From positions 124,001-188,000 of the forward strand of contig OY294070.1 in the NCBI GenBank assembly GCA_958510875.1: a stretch of 64,000 nucleotides of DNA. The letters run 5' to 3'. Shown piece after piece: positions 50,331 to 63,424 of the stretch. A program made the translations under genes and the position numbers. This DNA is from Endomychus coccineus (lineage: Eukaryota; Arthropoda; Insecta; Coleoptera; Endomychidae). Below the pieces are notes generated by a model that did not search any database, had not been told where the DNA came from, and worked only from the letters and a program-made list of their open reading frames with translations. Numbering within the stretch: the stretch's first letter is position 1; the number at the start of each line of letters is the position of its first letter.

Positions 50331-53300
50331 AATTTCAATGCATTCTAGTTAAATATGGTACATCACAAATGTCACATGGGATTTTCGATGTTGTTTTATT
50401 TTTCAGGAACTTTCACCTTGCCCTCTTATATGAAATAAGTTATGAACTAAAGCAGAATATTTCGATATTGTAATCCTACATACGTAATGTGTATGATATG
50501 TCTAGGTGAGATTAGATGAAATAAACTGTATACAACCAAGATTTTCTTATTGAAAGATTACACAGTCACTTTAATCCCTTCTTAATAGTAAATATGATTG
50601 TATAAGATGACCAGTATATCATGAATTGTTGGATTCATTCACACTGATAAAAGTATGTAATGTCTGCTTGCGATTTCACAAAATCCACTTACAATAAACG
50701 ATTGTCAAATCATCCCGGAAGTTAACCCTAGGCAAATTTGAATGTCAAAATATATTCCAATGATTGTATTCTCCGCAAGAGAAACTGCAACAAAAGTAAA
50801 AATAAAGGCAACTACTTTACATACTAAGATACCTCCTCTTTTCTGTGGTTTGAAATCGATCAAGCGAAAGAAATCTACAAAGGAAAGCAATCTGTTAAAG
50901 TTAAAGATACATGTCTCAAATAACCGGCGAGTAAAATGTGGAAATATCAGTCGAGGAATAATATAAGCTTTAATTGAAGTAATTAAGCCCTCCGTTTGCT
51001 AAATCGATAGCATGCAAACATATTTCGTATCACGTACCGATCCAATAGTTTATGTTACAAATCGGCTAAATGCCCTTTATGAACATATTTCAGGAATGAG
51101 AATATAAGCCTCTACAATCATTATTATGAAATGGCTGCTAAACTCTTTCGAGTAAACAAAGAGATGTAGATAACTACAATTTATTTATATCCACCAGTTA
51201 ACAAAGTGTAAAATATGGAAATTACCCCAAGTTCCTAATTTCTGGAATGAATTTAACTACATTCTATGTTTAATCTGATCTTCAAGCAAGCTTCTACAAG
51301 TTAGATGTGTGCCAATGAATAAAATGAAATTGGATCAATGACGAAAGAACGCGGAGGAGTTTCCTCAAATAAAATAACTGATTGTTCGTTATACCTACGG
51401 AGCGAAATGGCCTTACGTCAATGTATGTCACGTTTTTGAAACCGTTTAAACCTGATTGATGAATTGCATTTTCCCTTAATCAATTTTAAATTAGGTCACA
51501 TTGCGGTTTCAGATGTCCACGAGCTGAAACTTTTATTCCTTGGTATTTTACATCACTCTTCCCATTATTCGAACATCAGCTATTTGAATTGATTGATTAC
51601 ATTCATTTCAAACAGCAAGGTGAGTGCAGTGCTTATTCAACGCGATTTGGAACGTGGTTATGACTGTGACCAACCAGCCATACCAAATATGACAGTTTGT
51701 GTCTAAACAAATTCGTTTCTGTATTTTTCTTCTCAAATATTTGTCCGGTATATGTTACCCTACAAACTCATTTTCTACATAAAGTAGAAAAAACGAACCG
51801 AAAGATTATATTCGCTATATTTATTACTGAAGACATTTGCGAACGAAAGCTTAATTTGCATCCAATAAGAAAGCTTCATTAACTGCGTTAAAGGATTTTT
51901 TCAGGGAATAAGACGACCTTATTACAATTTTCTTAAAAACGAAATAGTAATTGACCTAAAGATAAGCGCGACAACAAAAGCCCTTGTAAAATCATACAAA
52001 GTATATTGTTCCCGTTAGTACTTCGTGGCTTTTGTCAGGCTTTTCTAAGGAAACGCAAGCCGGGTGGGTGTATTTTCATTGCAAAGATTCAAGATAGCTC
52101 AGTTTGTGAACCTCTTTTGTTTAAGCTATTATTTGAAGTGGAACGAAATTCATTTTCTTTTTACATTCTAGAAAACATCGCGGCATCATCGCTAAGGTTT
52201 CTTAGGTAGATAGATTGCAAGACTTATTTTAGCAGATTGTCTGAGCAAGGAAACGAATAAGTCTCCTCCTTCCCAGTTTCAAGTTACTGAATTATTTGTT
52301 TTCTTTTTGCTTACAACGATTCGCCTTCAATGCTAATTACATAATTTATCATTATTCAGTTTTCTCTAATCCTCTGCCTGAGTATATGTATACATATGGA
52401 ACCATGAAACACTTACCTTAGACAGTTGTCATCTTCATGAGATCTGAAACAATTAGAAAATAATCATTAGTGCAGTTTAGCTATTACGATTATCATTAGT
52501 GTTAGCTCATTTTCTTCAGGTTGATAAAATCTGTCGAGAATACATGATGATTTCAAATTGCTTCATTCTATCTAATCATTGAATATTAGTTTCAAAAAGT
52601 AGGTGGATGCGCCGGGTGTAACAATCTATAGATATGAATTTTCAACAAGTAAGCACCAAAACCATCCAAAATTAGTAGTTGTTCGGCGGGGTGAGCAACA
52701 CGTTTAGTTAGGTTTCATCTTCCCAGTTTCTGGTGATTATTTTCTTTTCTGCAAGAAAGTAGAGCTCGGTTCGTTTTTCCATTTGTTTTGAAAGATCATT
52801 TATGATTAAGATTGATTTAACAGTAAGAGAAACACAAGAACCGTGCAGTTGTTACTGTTAATTGACGAGGAGGTTAGTCGGCCAGATAATCGAATTATCA
52901 AACGCCATCGGTTAAAGGTGTTCCGTAACTTTGTAATCGATAGCTCAATCAGGCGAAGAAATATTATTACACTTTGTGCTTTATGTAAGCTTCGATAGCT
53001 ACAAATGGTCTTTTCGCTTAGTTTAAAATTATAAGAACTAACCCTTGGCATCTCTACTATCACTAAACCTTGTTGTCTCTTATAACATTAATATGTAATT
53101 TTTTCTGGTTTATATTCCGTTCTAAAAACAATTCTAAATTTGTAGCTTCCTGAAATGAATTAAAATGAAACATTTTACTACGGTGCTCTTTGGAAAAAGT
53201 TCTCTCGATCTTCCGGCTAGCGATGTAATCTCTGTAGTAGGTACTAAAATTCAACAGTCGATCCTGTCAGTCAAGTGCACTAATCTCGTTCAACATTATA

Positions 53301-54285
53301 ATTAACTAATAGCTCTCACTCCACTCTGATGGATCTAGACAGGATTTGTAATGGATCTGAGATGTTGCACGCATGAAGAATTCCCTGTCTCTTAAGAGCA
53401 GTTGAGAATCGGAAGAGACCGCCTTGATCTGACACTTGCTAGACAGCTGATGGACTGACGTTGGTTTCGCTCTTGGGAAACATTTAGTGTTTCTCATTTC
53501 TATCTCGCACCAAGTTTAAGCAAATTGACTCTTAATAGAGAAGTTGAGGTTTATTATTCTCTTCAATTATTTACGAAGAATTCAATCATAAATTAAACTG
53601 GAAAGAATACATTAACAATTATTTCTGTAGCTATTTATGTAATCAATGACATTTTTCGTTTCATTTCCGTCGGTAATTTCATTAACCCTATTTATACTTG
53701 AAAAGTTTATTGTTTACTTCAAAATTTTGTATCTGTTTGATAACAGCATATCGGTGTTGAAAGTGAAACTATAATAACGTTTTCATGTTATTATTAAAAG
53801 TGGTATATAAAACCATAGTAATTGTTCTTTTAAATATGAAATAGAGCCAGCCATTAGGTGATGAAAATCCAGTCTAATGAGTCTCGCGTTATAGTCGAGG
53901 AAATAAAGCACAAAAATGACCTCCAGCTGTAAAATGTTTGCTCCGAGATGGATCGAGATGCGATCCCAAAAACTGCCAGATAACAAGTGAAAATGCATGT
54001 TTAAAACATTTTAAGGAAGTGTCCTGAAGATGCACTTAAAAACGCAACTCAACATTTCTACTAAAAAGCGGACAAAGTTTTCAGATACCTTCCAGAATAT
54101 AATGCAAAAATTCGCATGTGGATCTATCTTGGAGCAAAAATTTCACACGTTGTTGTGCTTTATTTCCTCAACTATTAAGCTTTAACAATTCGAAATATCT
54201 TTGTAAGAAAATAAACGAATATCTTTGTTTTTGCAACGTTTCTGAACGATCTCTGTTAAAAGTGGGGTCATATCCGGCCACAAAA
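50331..54285. other. SBSPON intron 1, stretch without recognisable feature
   Basis: No supported exon, RNA gene or named element was found; only short frames without a recognisable product. Confidence 0.35.
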
Positions 54286-54398
54286 TGATAAAAAGACCAA
54301 TAGTATCTCACGCCATCTATGAGTGATGTACATTGTTTGATTTATTGGTGAGGCGTCTATTCATAGATGGCGTGAGATTCTTTTGGTCTTTTTACAAT
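54286..54398. repeat. Stable hairpin with 34-bp inverted arms
   Basis: The left arm (54289-54322) and right arm (54361-54394) pair almost perfectly, including TCTCACGCCATCTATGA against TCATAGATGGCGTGAGA and AAAAAGACCAA against its inverse. The loop is about 38 nt. The size fits a small MITE or a small-RNA precursor within the intron. Confidence 0.7.
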
Positions 54399-55570
54399 GT
54401 TTTTATCAACTTGCTCGTTCCACTGATGAACTCTATGGATAGAGCGAAACAGCTGTCTGGAACTATAAGTTTGCGACGTTACTGATCGATCTAGACTAGA
54501 CAGACCTTATCATCGTAATCGTATCTTTCCTATCGAACAGTCCCGATAGTCAGACCTTCTATAAACTAAATCTGTTGTCTCATGTCAAGAGTAACAATTA
54601 ATTGGATTATATATGTACCACAAGTTACTGAAATATTGAAGGTAGTCACCAGTTTAAATTGTGATTAAAACCAAAATGTATTATTGAAATACAATATATT
54701 GTAGTGGCATCCTCAGAGTCTATGAGTTTAGACACAAACATTGTAAACAGAACGCTCAGATTCTTCCTGTCTTATGAACATTCCAATATCACAAAAAAAG
54801 GAGTCGTGTTATTGAATATTCGATTTATTCATTCAAACGATACTGATGTTGCAAATCAATGAGAAAAGAACCTGCTAGACAGACTTAATTAAAAGTTGCT
54901 TCGATTTTAAACGATACGCGCTCTTTCTTTAACAAAGAATGGTATTATTTTTTTCGTTTTTCGCAACCGGCAAAGTTAATCAAAGGTTATTACCGACAGA
55001 ATCCAATTGTTCTCCAGCAAATTACAAGTCTTTTGTCCGGTCAATTGCAGCGCAGATATATCCCACTTGTAATTACCGGCAAACGTCGATATCAGACTTT
55101 CAGGGGATTGGGGCATTTTTCATTGAAACCGTCTTCTCTAGTAAATCAGGCAATCGGGAAATGGAGCTCACGTTCCGAGATAAACAAATTCATTATGTTG
55201 TCACATCTGAAATTGAATTGTATTTCCAACTCGGAATACCTACACTACCTGCAGTAGCTAGAATTGTGAGATAATCTTTAAAAACATGGTGGTAGAATAC
55301 ACCCACCTAATAAAGTTTATCAAATACTTGTTCCGAAGAAGATACGGTTGTACTATTTCGAATATTCATTATGTCATGTTATATGATGCGAGTTATATTA
55401 ATATTGACTTTGGTTCCATTGTTTGTTGAGTCATTTTATGCGAATTTCATCTGAAATGTTCACGAAGCGTTTACAATCATTTATATTGAATATAGCTCTT
55501 AAAGTAACATATAATCAATCACTATAGTTCCTTTTGTGATTATAAGTTACAAACATATTATTAGTGTTAA
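54399..55570. other. Intron sequence, no feature recognised
   Basis: The frame at 54939-55274 has no recognisable product. Confidence 0.3.
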
Positions 55571-56600
55571 TTCGCAATAATTTTGGGCAAATATTCGGCA
55601 CAGCAATGGGATCTCTTATTTCAGGTACTATTGCTAACCTAGTTATCGAATGCTTAGAGAAATCTGTAATAAATTCATTGATTTTCAACCCGTATTCTTT
55701 AAACGGTATGTAGATGATTGCCTAATGTATGTTCCCAATGATAAAATTCAGTACGTGATTAATGAATTTAACAATTTCCACTGTAAGCTTCAATCTACTT
55801 GTGAAATAGAAGTGAGCAAAAACATACATTTCCTAGATATGAACATTAGGCATGATACAGATGAAAAAATTAAAAAGTTTAGTCTCAACGTTATCTTCAC
55901 TTCAATTCCGTTGCACCAACAAGTTATAAAAAAAAAGTGTTATAAACAGCCTTACAGATCGCGCTGTTCAATTGTCCTACCCGGAGGACCGTCCCAAAAA
56001 TTTGAAAATTATTCGTAATGCACTGGATAGAAAGGCTACCCAAACACATTTTTCAATACCATCATTAAAGAAAGAATAAACCAAATCTATAATGAAACGT
56101 CATTGCCATACATTCCGGAGACCTCAGAGAAAATTAAAAAATGTTTTAAAAAGTATGATGTGTGTTGTGCATAAACCTACTAACTGTGTTGGGAAATGTT
56201 TCTCAAATAAAACCTTTAATACCTAAAGATAAACAAACCCACACAGTATACAAATTAAATTGTTTAGATTGCGATGGGAAAGGAATTTCTAAACAATATC
56301 TTCAAAAAATAATGCATGGCCATAACTTTACTATAAGAAACAAAAACTTTGAAAATTTTACTGCCCTTGCCAAGCACTGACTGCTTTCATTATAACCATC
56401 AATTCGATTACAAAAATGTTAATATTTTAACTAAGGAAACCAATTATTATAAAAGATCTATTCTAGAGACGATTCACATAAAACGTAACTCCAAATCTGT
56501 GAATCGTAGGACAGATATTCAGTCATTAAGTCAAATTTATACTAATTTAATTCATTTAAACTCTTGCAAATTCCTACATGCATCTTTATAATGTTAAAAG
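55571..56600 (+). mobile_element. Penelope-like element relic: RT core and GIY-YIG region
   Basis: Plus-strand frames read FGTAMGSLISGTIANLVIE (about 55594-55650), then after a frameshift FFKRYVDDCLMYVP (about 55698-55740; YVDD catalytic motif) and IHFLDMNIRHD (about 55825-55857). Further on come VYKLNCLDCDGK (about 56246-56281, GIY half of the nuclease, degraded after it) and a C-terminal tail to 56591. Several frameshifts show it is inactive. It is the most complete Penelope copy here. Confidence 0.8.
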
Positions 56601-56779
56601 TATATTTTAGGTAGAATGCTCAAATAGCAATATTTCTAGTCTGACAACCCTTCTTGATACATATTTATTTCTGTTCGTTTCGACGACGTGGGCATTTTTA
56701 ATTGAAATTGGTGCGATAAGTACGCTTTGTGCTGATACAATTAGTATTAAGAAATTCCGTTTTAGACATAATAGGACTA

Positions 56780-56804
56780 CTGATGGTAGTCGTGAGACCG
56801 AAAC
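56780..56804 (+). ncRNA. Hammerhead-like motif downstream of the Penelope-like relic
   Basis: CTGATGG (one change from CTGATGA), a GTC stem with a GTGA tetraloop and GAC, then CGAAAC and GTACGT. It lies about 190 nt after the relic coding end, where Penelope-like elements carry their ribozyme-bearing terminal repeat. Confidence 0.5.
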
Positions 56805-59800
56805 GTACGTAAATATGATATCCGGTCGAGATGATAAATCGTCACGTTTCATGATCACTAATATCTAGAAAAGTCAGCTTTGAAAGACATTAAATTAATC
56901 TTCAATCCAGCATTTTCAAATGATTCTGGAACCTCTTGTATCATGATTATCATTCTCATTCTAATTTGGAATATTTTCAAATGATTGGCCACAAGAGAAG
57001 CATGAAATAGACAATTCGTTTGTTGACTAACTAGTGGTTTGTGAACGGTTTGAAAGATAAGCTGAGATTGACTGAGCGCACTTGATTGTCGTAGAAGAGA
57101 CGTTCTTTCATGCCACCTCAACATAAACAAATCACATGCACACTCACACATAGATAGAACTAAGAAGCGAACAGAGGCATCAGCAATGAGGTGTTGAAGT
57201 AAATAATGAGCGCACTTATCTGAAGAAGGGACGAAATGACGGCGATGAGTCAAATAAGGGATGACTGCCTTAATATACGTTGCTGCCGCTCCATTACCTT
57301 CGTTTACCTCACCCATCCCGTCGCCTCTGTAACAATCGCTTTATAGCCATATAAGCTCATTTCAATCCTTTTATCTCTACAATGAACAATATTGGTTATA
57401 TTGGCCACTCGTGACCTCCAACAACGTTCCGGGAGAACACTTATCGATTTTCAACGTACTATAAATTATATTCCTAGAGAATCATTGGAACTGGATCATT
57501 TTCCGCTCTACAATTATTCATGTAGAACAATAATCTCAAATTCATCCAAAAAAATTTGTAGATAGTTTTGTTAGTCTCCAACAAAATAACTGTTATTATA
57601 ATTATTAAAGTTTATTTGTGTGACATTGATCTCTCCCTTTTACAACCCTTCCTTAGAAAATCACTTCAATAATTTCAAACTATAGATACAATATGAGTTG
57701 TGATAAAGGAAAGTGAAACATTATAACACTGCCACATTGAAGTATGTGTACAGAAAAGGTTGTATATTCTGAAAGGTAAAATGTATTTTCTTCATACAAT
57801 ATTGAAGTACAAACGAGGTAATAAAAGGTGCCATTAACATCTAGTGGGCACTGGCACTGTACAACGTGGCTGTCTAGATTCGTGCACCGTAACGAATGTA
57901 AAGTCTTCGAACAATGCAGAGGGAACTTTCTTAAAGGCGCCACTACAAATAACGAATATATTCTGCGAACGGTATAAATCATTGCACCTTAGTCATAGAG
58001 AGAGGCTGGCTCGGCATTTCTTTCAAAACATACACTTTTTGTCTCCTTGTATTCACCACGTTCATTGTCTACAGTAGAAACTCATAGACATTCTGGGGAT
58101 AGTCGGATTCTCATTAACAGTTACCTTCTATTATATCAATTTTTTTTCAATCTGAAATTGTTCCAATTATCATTTGTGTACATAATACCTTGTTCTTGCA
58201 TAAATTCATCAAATAAACTCATAAGTATGACAAGTAAATTCGTTGGCATGACAAAACTTGTAGACAAAGACGAAACTTGAAGATAAAGCTCCCTATAACA
58301 AGTTAGTTTTGTGCTATAAAGTCGAGATTTTAATTGAATAAGTTTCCCAAAGTATCGAACGGGAAGACTGTAATTTATTTAAAAATACATACTCGAAGCC
58401 CAAAGACATAAGTAAGGATTTGCTCGAATCGAACTCCCCGCTATTCGAATTACTTAGCCAAGTTTAAATTTAAATTATAAAGGCATATCTCTGTGTTTTG
58501 CTAAGCCGCGCGGCTTAGGAAAACGGCTGATAAGAATATAGTTCCGCTAATTCGCTGCTGCGAAACGTCAAAGACATTCCTATGAGGATAGTAAGTTTAT
58601 TATTGTGTTGTTCATCAGCCAAGTAAGTCCATTTCCCATTCAAAATCATTCGAAATAAGCGAAATCATTACTGCCGCATCGACAAAGACAAGTGATTGAT
58701 CAATTAATAGAACCATTCGAATACAAATGGACTGGCTATGGAATTCGATTACTTTCACCGTGGTGGTACCCGGATTTGTTTCCGTTGAAAAAATATTGTT
58801 ATAATAAATGGAATGGAAGAGATTCAGGATATAGCTAGGCATCATCACGCCTTGTGAAGATGAATGTGAATTATGTTGGTGACATTTTTTTTTCTGATCC
58901 GCATCAGCAAATAAATCACCGTGTATATGGATAGAAGAAAACGTCTGATTTTCCTTGGTGTGTAAAATTGCTTTCGGGTCAGTCTGTCTCCTCCACAGCG
59001 CTCTTGAATTAACCATTACGTAGAAACCTTTCCTCTGAAATTCAAACGAGGATAATTTTTAAATGCGCAGTCAGCAAATCTGGTCAATTAGAAGACAAAA
59101 GAGCCATTAAGGGAACGATGGCCTAGTTTAATTGTCGAATTGCACGCTGAGCCCTTGCGAAATTAGATTCAAACGATGTTATTAACAACTTGTTGATAAG
59201 ACCTGGGTATTTCGAAGACTTGAATAGGTTCAATGGGATAGAAATAGATTTATTGGGTGTTGGAATATATCAGAACATAAACAAATAAAATATGATTACA
59301 TAAAGAGATTTCCCAACGTTACTATTCCTGATCAGACTCAAAGCAATATTGTAGATGTGTATGTGTAGTTATATCTTTGAAAATATAATAGTGTCTGAGA
59401 GGTTGAGAGCTATGTGCAGACCATCCACTTTGATAACAATTTGTTCGAATTTAATTATTAAGTTTTCGAGGTGCATACATTTTCCAACGAAATCGTTCCT
59501 TCTTTGAAACAGTTCAACTGTCGCTGCTAACTACAAATTATTCGAAAAGTTAAATGAAATTGAAGCTAGAAATGCACAAAGCAATTTATCGCAGTTATTT
59601 GTAAGTCCCTCGACACCGGAGTCGCCTTCGTCCAAATGTGTTTATCGAGAATTATTGTGTGTATTCAGTATTTTTCCAGAACATTTCACGCCTTCTTGTC
59701 GATTATCAAGTTTCATTAGTTGCGCTAAATGTTGATAGCTTAATAATAACTAAAAGTACGAATATAACTGAAAAGCGAAATCGATCACCCTGTTTTTAGA

Positions 59801-60004
59801 ATTATTGGTAAGTTTACCACACCAGTGACAATAATTACGTGATTGAACTCCCTGTTTCCGAAAAATATGTCATTTTTCTTGGTTGAAAAGCATGTAGTTT
59901 GATTTATTGAACAATTCCATCGAGTCGTTTCAATTCCATTTGAAAAGCTGACTTCTGCAACTTAATGGGGAAATCACTTTCCTTCAACTCATAAACACTA
60001 TCAA
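56805..60004. other. Intron sequence with an unassigned frame and a palindrome
   Basis: A 152-codon minus frame (56858-57316) and a 133-codon minus frame (58615-59016) have no recognisable domains. CTAAGCCGCGCGGCTTAG at 58501-58518 is a perfect 18-bp palindrome. Confidence 0.3.
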
Positions 60005-60640
60005 TCAATCAACCAAAACGGGGGCGGACAAGTCCGGAGCACTTAGACCGCTTGATTAGGTCTATTGTGCGCCCCTTGATACAAGAATCAGTCTAGCAGT
60101 CCTAAAGCAGTGCCGAAGGCTAAGATTTTGATATCTCACATATCGACATATGTGTGCTGCCGAGGTGTTGTAGCCTAAGAGAAACCAGTGCTGAACATTC
60201 TGCTAGGATGTGAGAGGCAGTTTCATCCGCCTCTCCATATCTACTACAGCTGGGTTTTCAACAATGCTCATTGTGTGTAGATGTTTATTCAGATGACAGT
60301 GCCCTGTGAGGTGTCCTGTCACCAGTTTTAGGCCTCTCCTGTTCATAGATATTTTAGGCGAGAAGTCTCTAATGTGGAACCACGCCAAACCGAGAGCCAC
60401 TGTCTATCCAGTAGCTCCTTGAGGTCGATGAAATCGGGGCCAGGGGCGCTCAAGGAACCCCGTTTGGCCAATTCATCGGCCACTTCGTTTCCCTTCACGC
60501 CAGAATACCTGCCCACACTAGCTGGAGTTTGTTCCTTCTGGCTAACCTAACCAGAGTTTCCCTACAGTCCAAGACAAGCCCAGAAGTCACTCAGCTGTCA
60601 GTGCAGATGTAAATCCGCCTACCTCGGTAGTCATAAACAC
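60005..60640 (-). mobile_element. LINE RNase H fragment
   Basis: The minus strand reads YRGRRIYICTDS (about 60605-60640, RNase H core Asp), LARRNKLQLVWAGI (about 60505-60545), EGNEVADELAKRGSL (about 60445-60495) and then WLSVWRGSTLETS. These are ordered blocks of a LINE RNase H and its downstream region. Stops follow in the 3' part. Confidence 0.7.
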
Positions 60641-62451
60641 TATACAAAGAGTACAAATTACATACAATATATTTGAGGTGTAAAAAAAAACGAGCAAATC
60701 AGGACATTTATTTGTTCGTGCAGTTTAAGTACAAACTACGAGTACTCCAGTTTGCAACGATTCCACAAAGACACACACACTCCTCTTTCGATGGTAGTGG
60801 AAACCGATTATCTAAATTGAAGTGCGAACGAGTGGCAGTTTTCATTGTTTTATTTTCCGACGACGACACGACGAACATAAAACGCTGTCACCTATATCGA
60901 CAGCGATATTTGAAACTTTTATTTATTTCAGCATTCGACGAAGCGTTTCAACAAAGACTCGACTTATTCAAATTTCCCAAACACCGCGGAAAACATCTCC
61001 TAAATGTTTATCGCGAGATTCCTTATTGTCAAATTTGTTATTCATTTCATCATTTCCAACCTTCCGCACGTTCATTCGAAGGTTGTTCTATTTTGTGACA
61101 CGTAGAGATGATTCGAAATGTGATTGAGACATATATTTTTATTAATTTGTAATTTTCCAGATACGAATTGAAAAAATAATTCCGTGAAATGAGTTTTCGT
61201 AAATCACTGTTCACGAATTTTCAACAATTAGTTCAGTAAATATGTCGGGAAAATGTGCAAAAAGTCTAAAAGTGGAAAAGTAGCTCGGCATGACTTTATA
61301 GGGGTCACAATGACAATCTAGTCGAAGACACTAGAGTTCAGACTTTATGAAATTTTGAAAAATCTATAAAATTATTTATAAATTCATATAACTTGTGGAA
61401 ATTATTTTATGAATAGCTCAGAACTCTCCTGATGATAACAATTTTGAGTATTTTATTATTTGAAAGTATTATATTATTGGGGTCATAACCTGTAAAATTC
61501 AAATCGAAGAGGTATTCCATACTCACCAGTTATATCATGTGGTAAAACTTGTTCAGCGATTATGGTTCTTTCATATAGTAAAATACTGCTATACCAATTT
61601 AAGGTGAAAAAACGTATAAGTTAACTCAGTTCCATCCTGTACCAACATCATTATTATCATGTTATGTTCCAAGTAGCGTTCGCAAGTCCATATTTACAAA
61701 AAATAATCGCTTTTGAGATCATTTTCAAAATAACCTTGTTATAAATTTTAAATTCAACGGAATCGTTTCATAAAAAGTTGAAGCTTTGGTGATTATCACG
61801 AAAATATGTTTTCGACAAAAAGCTTTTGTGTTTTGTGCAGCTCAGAGTTCGTTCGGAAACTTCCCAGGATCGAAAGAAAATTTCAAAGCATCAGCTACGT
61901 TAAACTGTAGCAAATTGGGATGATATAAAAGTGCTCTAAAACTCCGTTCAACTACCCACCCTTATTCAGTAGCTGCTGTTGCACTGTTGTTTGTTATTCA
62001 TGTTGTCGTTACATGAAAATAGGACGTTCATGACAGAACGTGGCTTATACAAAGCTGGACACAATTATTACATAGCTTAAAGTGATAACAGAATTTTCAC
62101 GTATCCATAATAATGCAGATACATAGTGATTTCTTGTTTTGATCCTGTTAATATTCAAAACACGAAGGGTTATTAATTTCTTACAGCAATTATGACAGTG
62201 ATCTAGTTCAAGGTAACACCCAGAAATGAACTTCACTACCATTAAAAAAAGATACTGTTAAAGTAAACAGTTTATTCTGATGATGGCTACTTAGTAGCCG
62301 AAAGGACTTTTAGAGGACGATTGTTTCTTATTCATAGTGTTTTAGTGTATCCTCACTATTTTCCAGCCACGGTATACAGTGTGTTTTAATTCTGAATTGA
62401 AACATAGTTGCCTAAAATAATTGATAATTAAACTGTTGTAATTATTTCCAG
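60641..62451. other. Distal part of SBSPON intron 1
   Basis: The frame at 60673-61098 is open for 141 codons but has no recognisable product and no intron structure around it. A hammerhead-like motif lies at 62277-62304. The intron ends ATTTCCAG at 62451. Confidence 0.35.
62277..62304 (+). ncRNA. Hammerhead-like motif near the SBSPON exon 2 acceptor
   Basis: CTGATGA, an extra T, a perfect 6-bp GGCTAC/GTAGCC stem with a TTA loop, and GAAA. It is the best-formed of the set, lies 147 nt before the exon at 62452, and has the same layout as 6437-6411 on the minus strand. Confidence 0.45.
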
Positions 62452-62643
62452 TTGTGGACTGCCAAGCAACAGCATGGGGTCCTTGGTCACCTTGTGATGT
62501 GGATTGTGGTGCTGGTACAATGTCTAGACAGAGATCTATTAAAGTACAACCGTTGAATGGGGGCAAACATTGTCCAAGTTTAGAACAACGGCGAGGATGT
62601 CAAGTGTCTACGTGTCATCACCATCCAGATCCAGCTATTCGAG
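62452..62643 (+). CDS. SBSPON: SBSPON-like protein, exon 2: thrombospondin type-1 repeat
   Basis: The acceptor is TTTCCAG, the donor GTAAAT, and both borders are phase 1, so the exon is a symmetrical module. It continues exon 1 as ACG-VVDCQATAWGPWSPC. The encoded TSP1 domain has WGPWSPC, the Cys pair CDVDCGAGT, an Arg-rich strand (MSRQRSI), NGGKHCPSLEQRRGC and CQVSTC. These features match the TSP1 domain of SBSPON, including the C-P-x-L-E-x-R-x-G-C block. The gene is partial: the remaining exon or exons lie past the window end, as no further acceptor with a matching frame was recognised up to 64000. Confidence 0.9.
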
Positions 62644-63424
62644 GTAAATTTACATTTCATCAAAATAAAGAATACGATTTTTTTTTTCATTTTACAAACA
62701 CGATTGGAATAATAATAATTGTGAATGCACTGTCGATGCTCTTCTAGAGAAATTATATTATAATATCCGCGTCTATAAAAGTTTCCGCAGTGAAATCTGC
62801 ACTCATGAATGATGTGTGTTCGTTGCAAGTATGTGGGTGATAAACTAACAAACATTCCTTCACCCAAAATAAATATGGCTTCTATGTGCCATCGTGGGTA
62901 AATAATAGAGTGAACAAAATATTCTTAAGATTTTGAAGAGATATGTACAAGATAAGGGCAGAATTTACTGTGCGTTTAATTTGGTTGAAAGTTCATTGTA
63001 TATCAACTACAATCTGTTTCAGTTCTCTTGCACACAAACGATATGTCTATTTAACCAATCATTGTTTATGTGTTACTGATTAGAGTAAACTTATCAGGAC
63101 GATTTCACATTGGTCGCTACAAATCAGCAGCAAAACACTGGAGCAGACAATTGATTGAAAAAAGTCTAACGTACAGTTCTATGAATCAAATCACGATTGC
63201 GAAAATCCAATTTATTTTATTGACATTGGAAAATTAGCAGATATCGATTGGGCCACGATGGTCAATTCTAATTTGTAACAGCGAATCGTTCTGATTACTA
63301 TTCTGATGATAATTGAAATTGGTTCCGGACTGCATTATATTTGAGTTGATTCTATTTTAATAATTTACAAAGTAAGTTTCATTGTTGTATATTGCTGCTC
63401 ATGAACATTGAACATATTCAAATT
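62644..63424. other. SBSPON intron 2, start
   Basis: No exon or element was recognised. Confidence 0.35.

Noticed and set aside
56858..57316. 152-codon minus-strand frame
   Set aside because: There are no recognisable domain, splice context or codon bias; long chance frames are expected in 64 kb, and it borders a Penelope relic.
58415..58445. Possible tRNA B-box-like sequence (minus strand GTTCGATTCGAGC)
   Set aside because: It departs from GGTTCGANTCC and no acceptor or anticodon stems can be drawn around it.
60673..61127. Two overlapping plus-strand frames of 141 and 101 codons
   Set aside because: Neither has a known domain, signal peptide or matching exons; the overlap of two long frames argues for chance.
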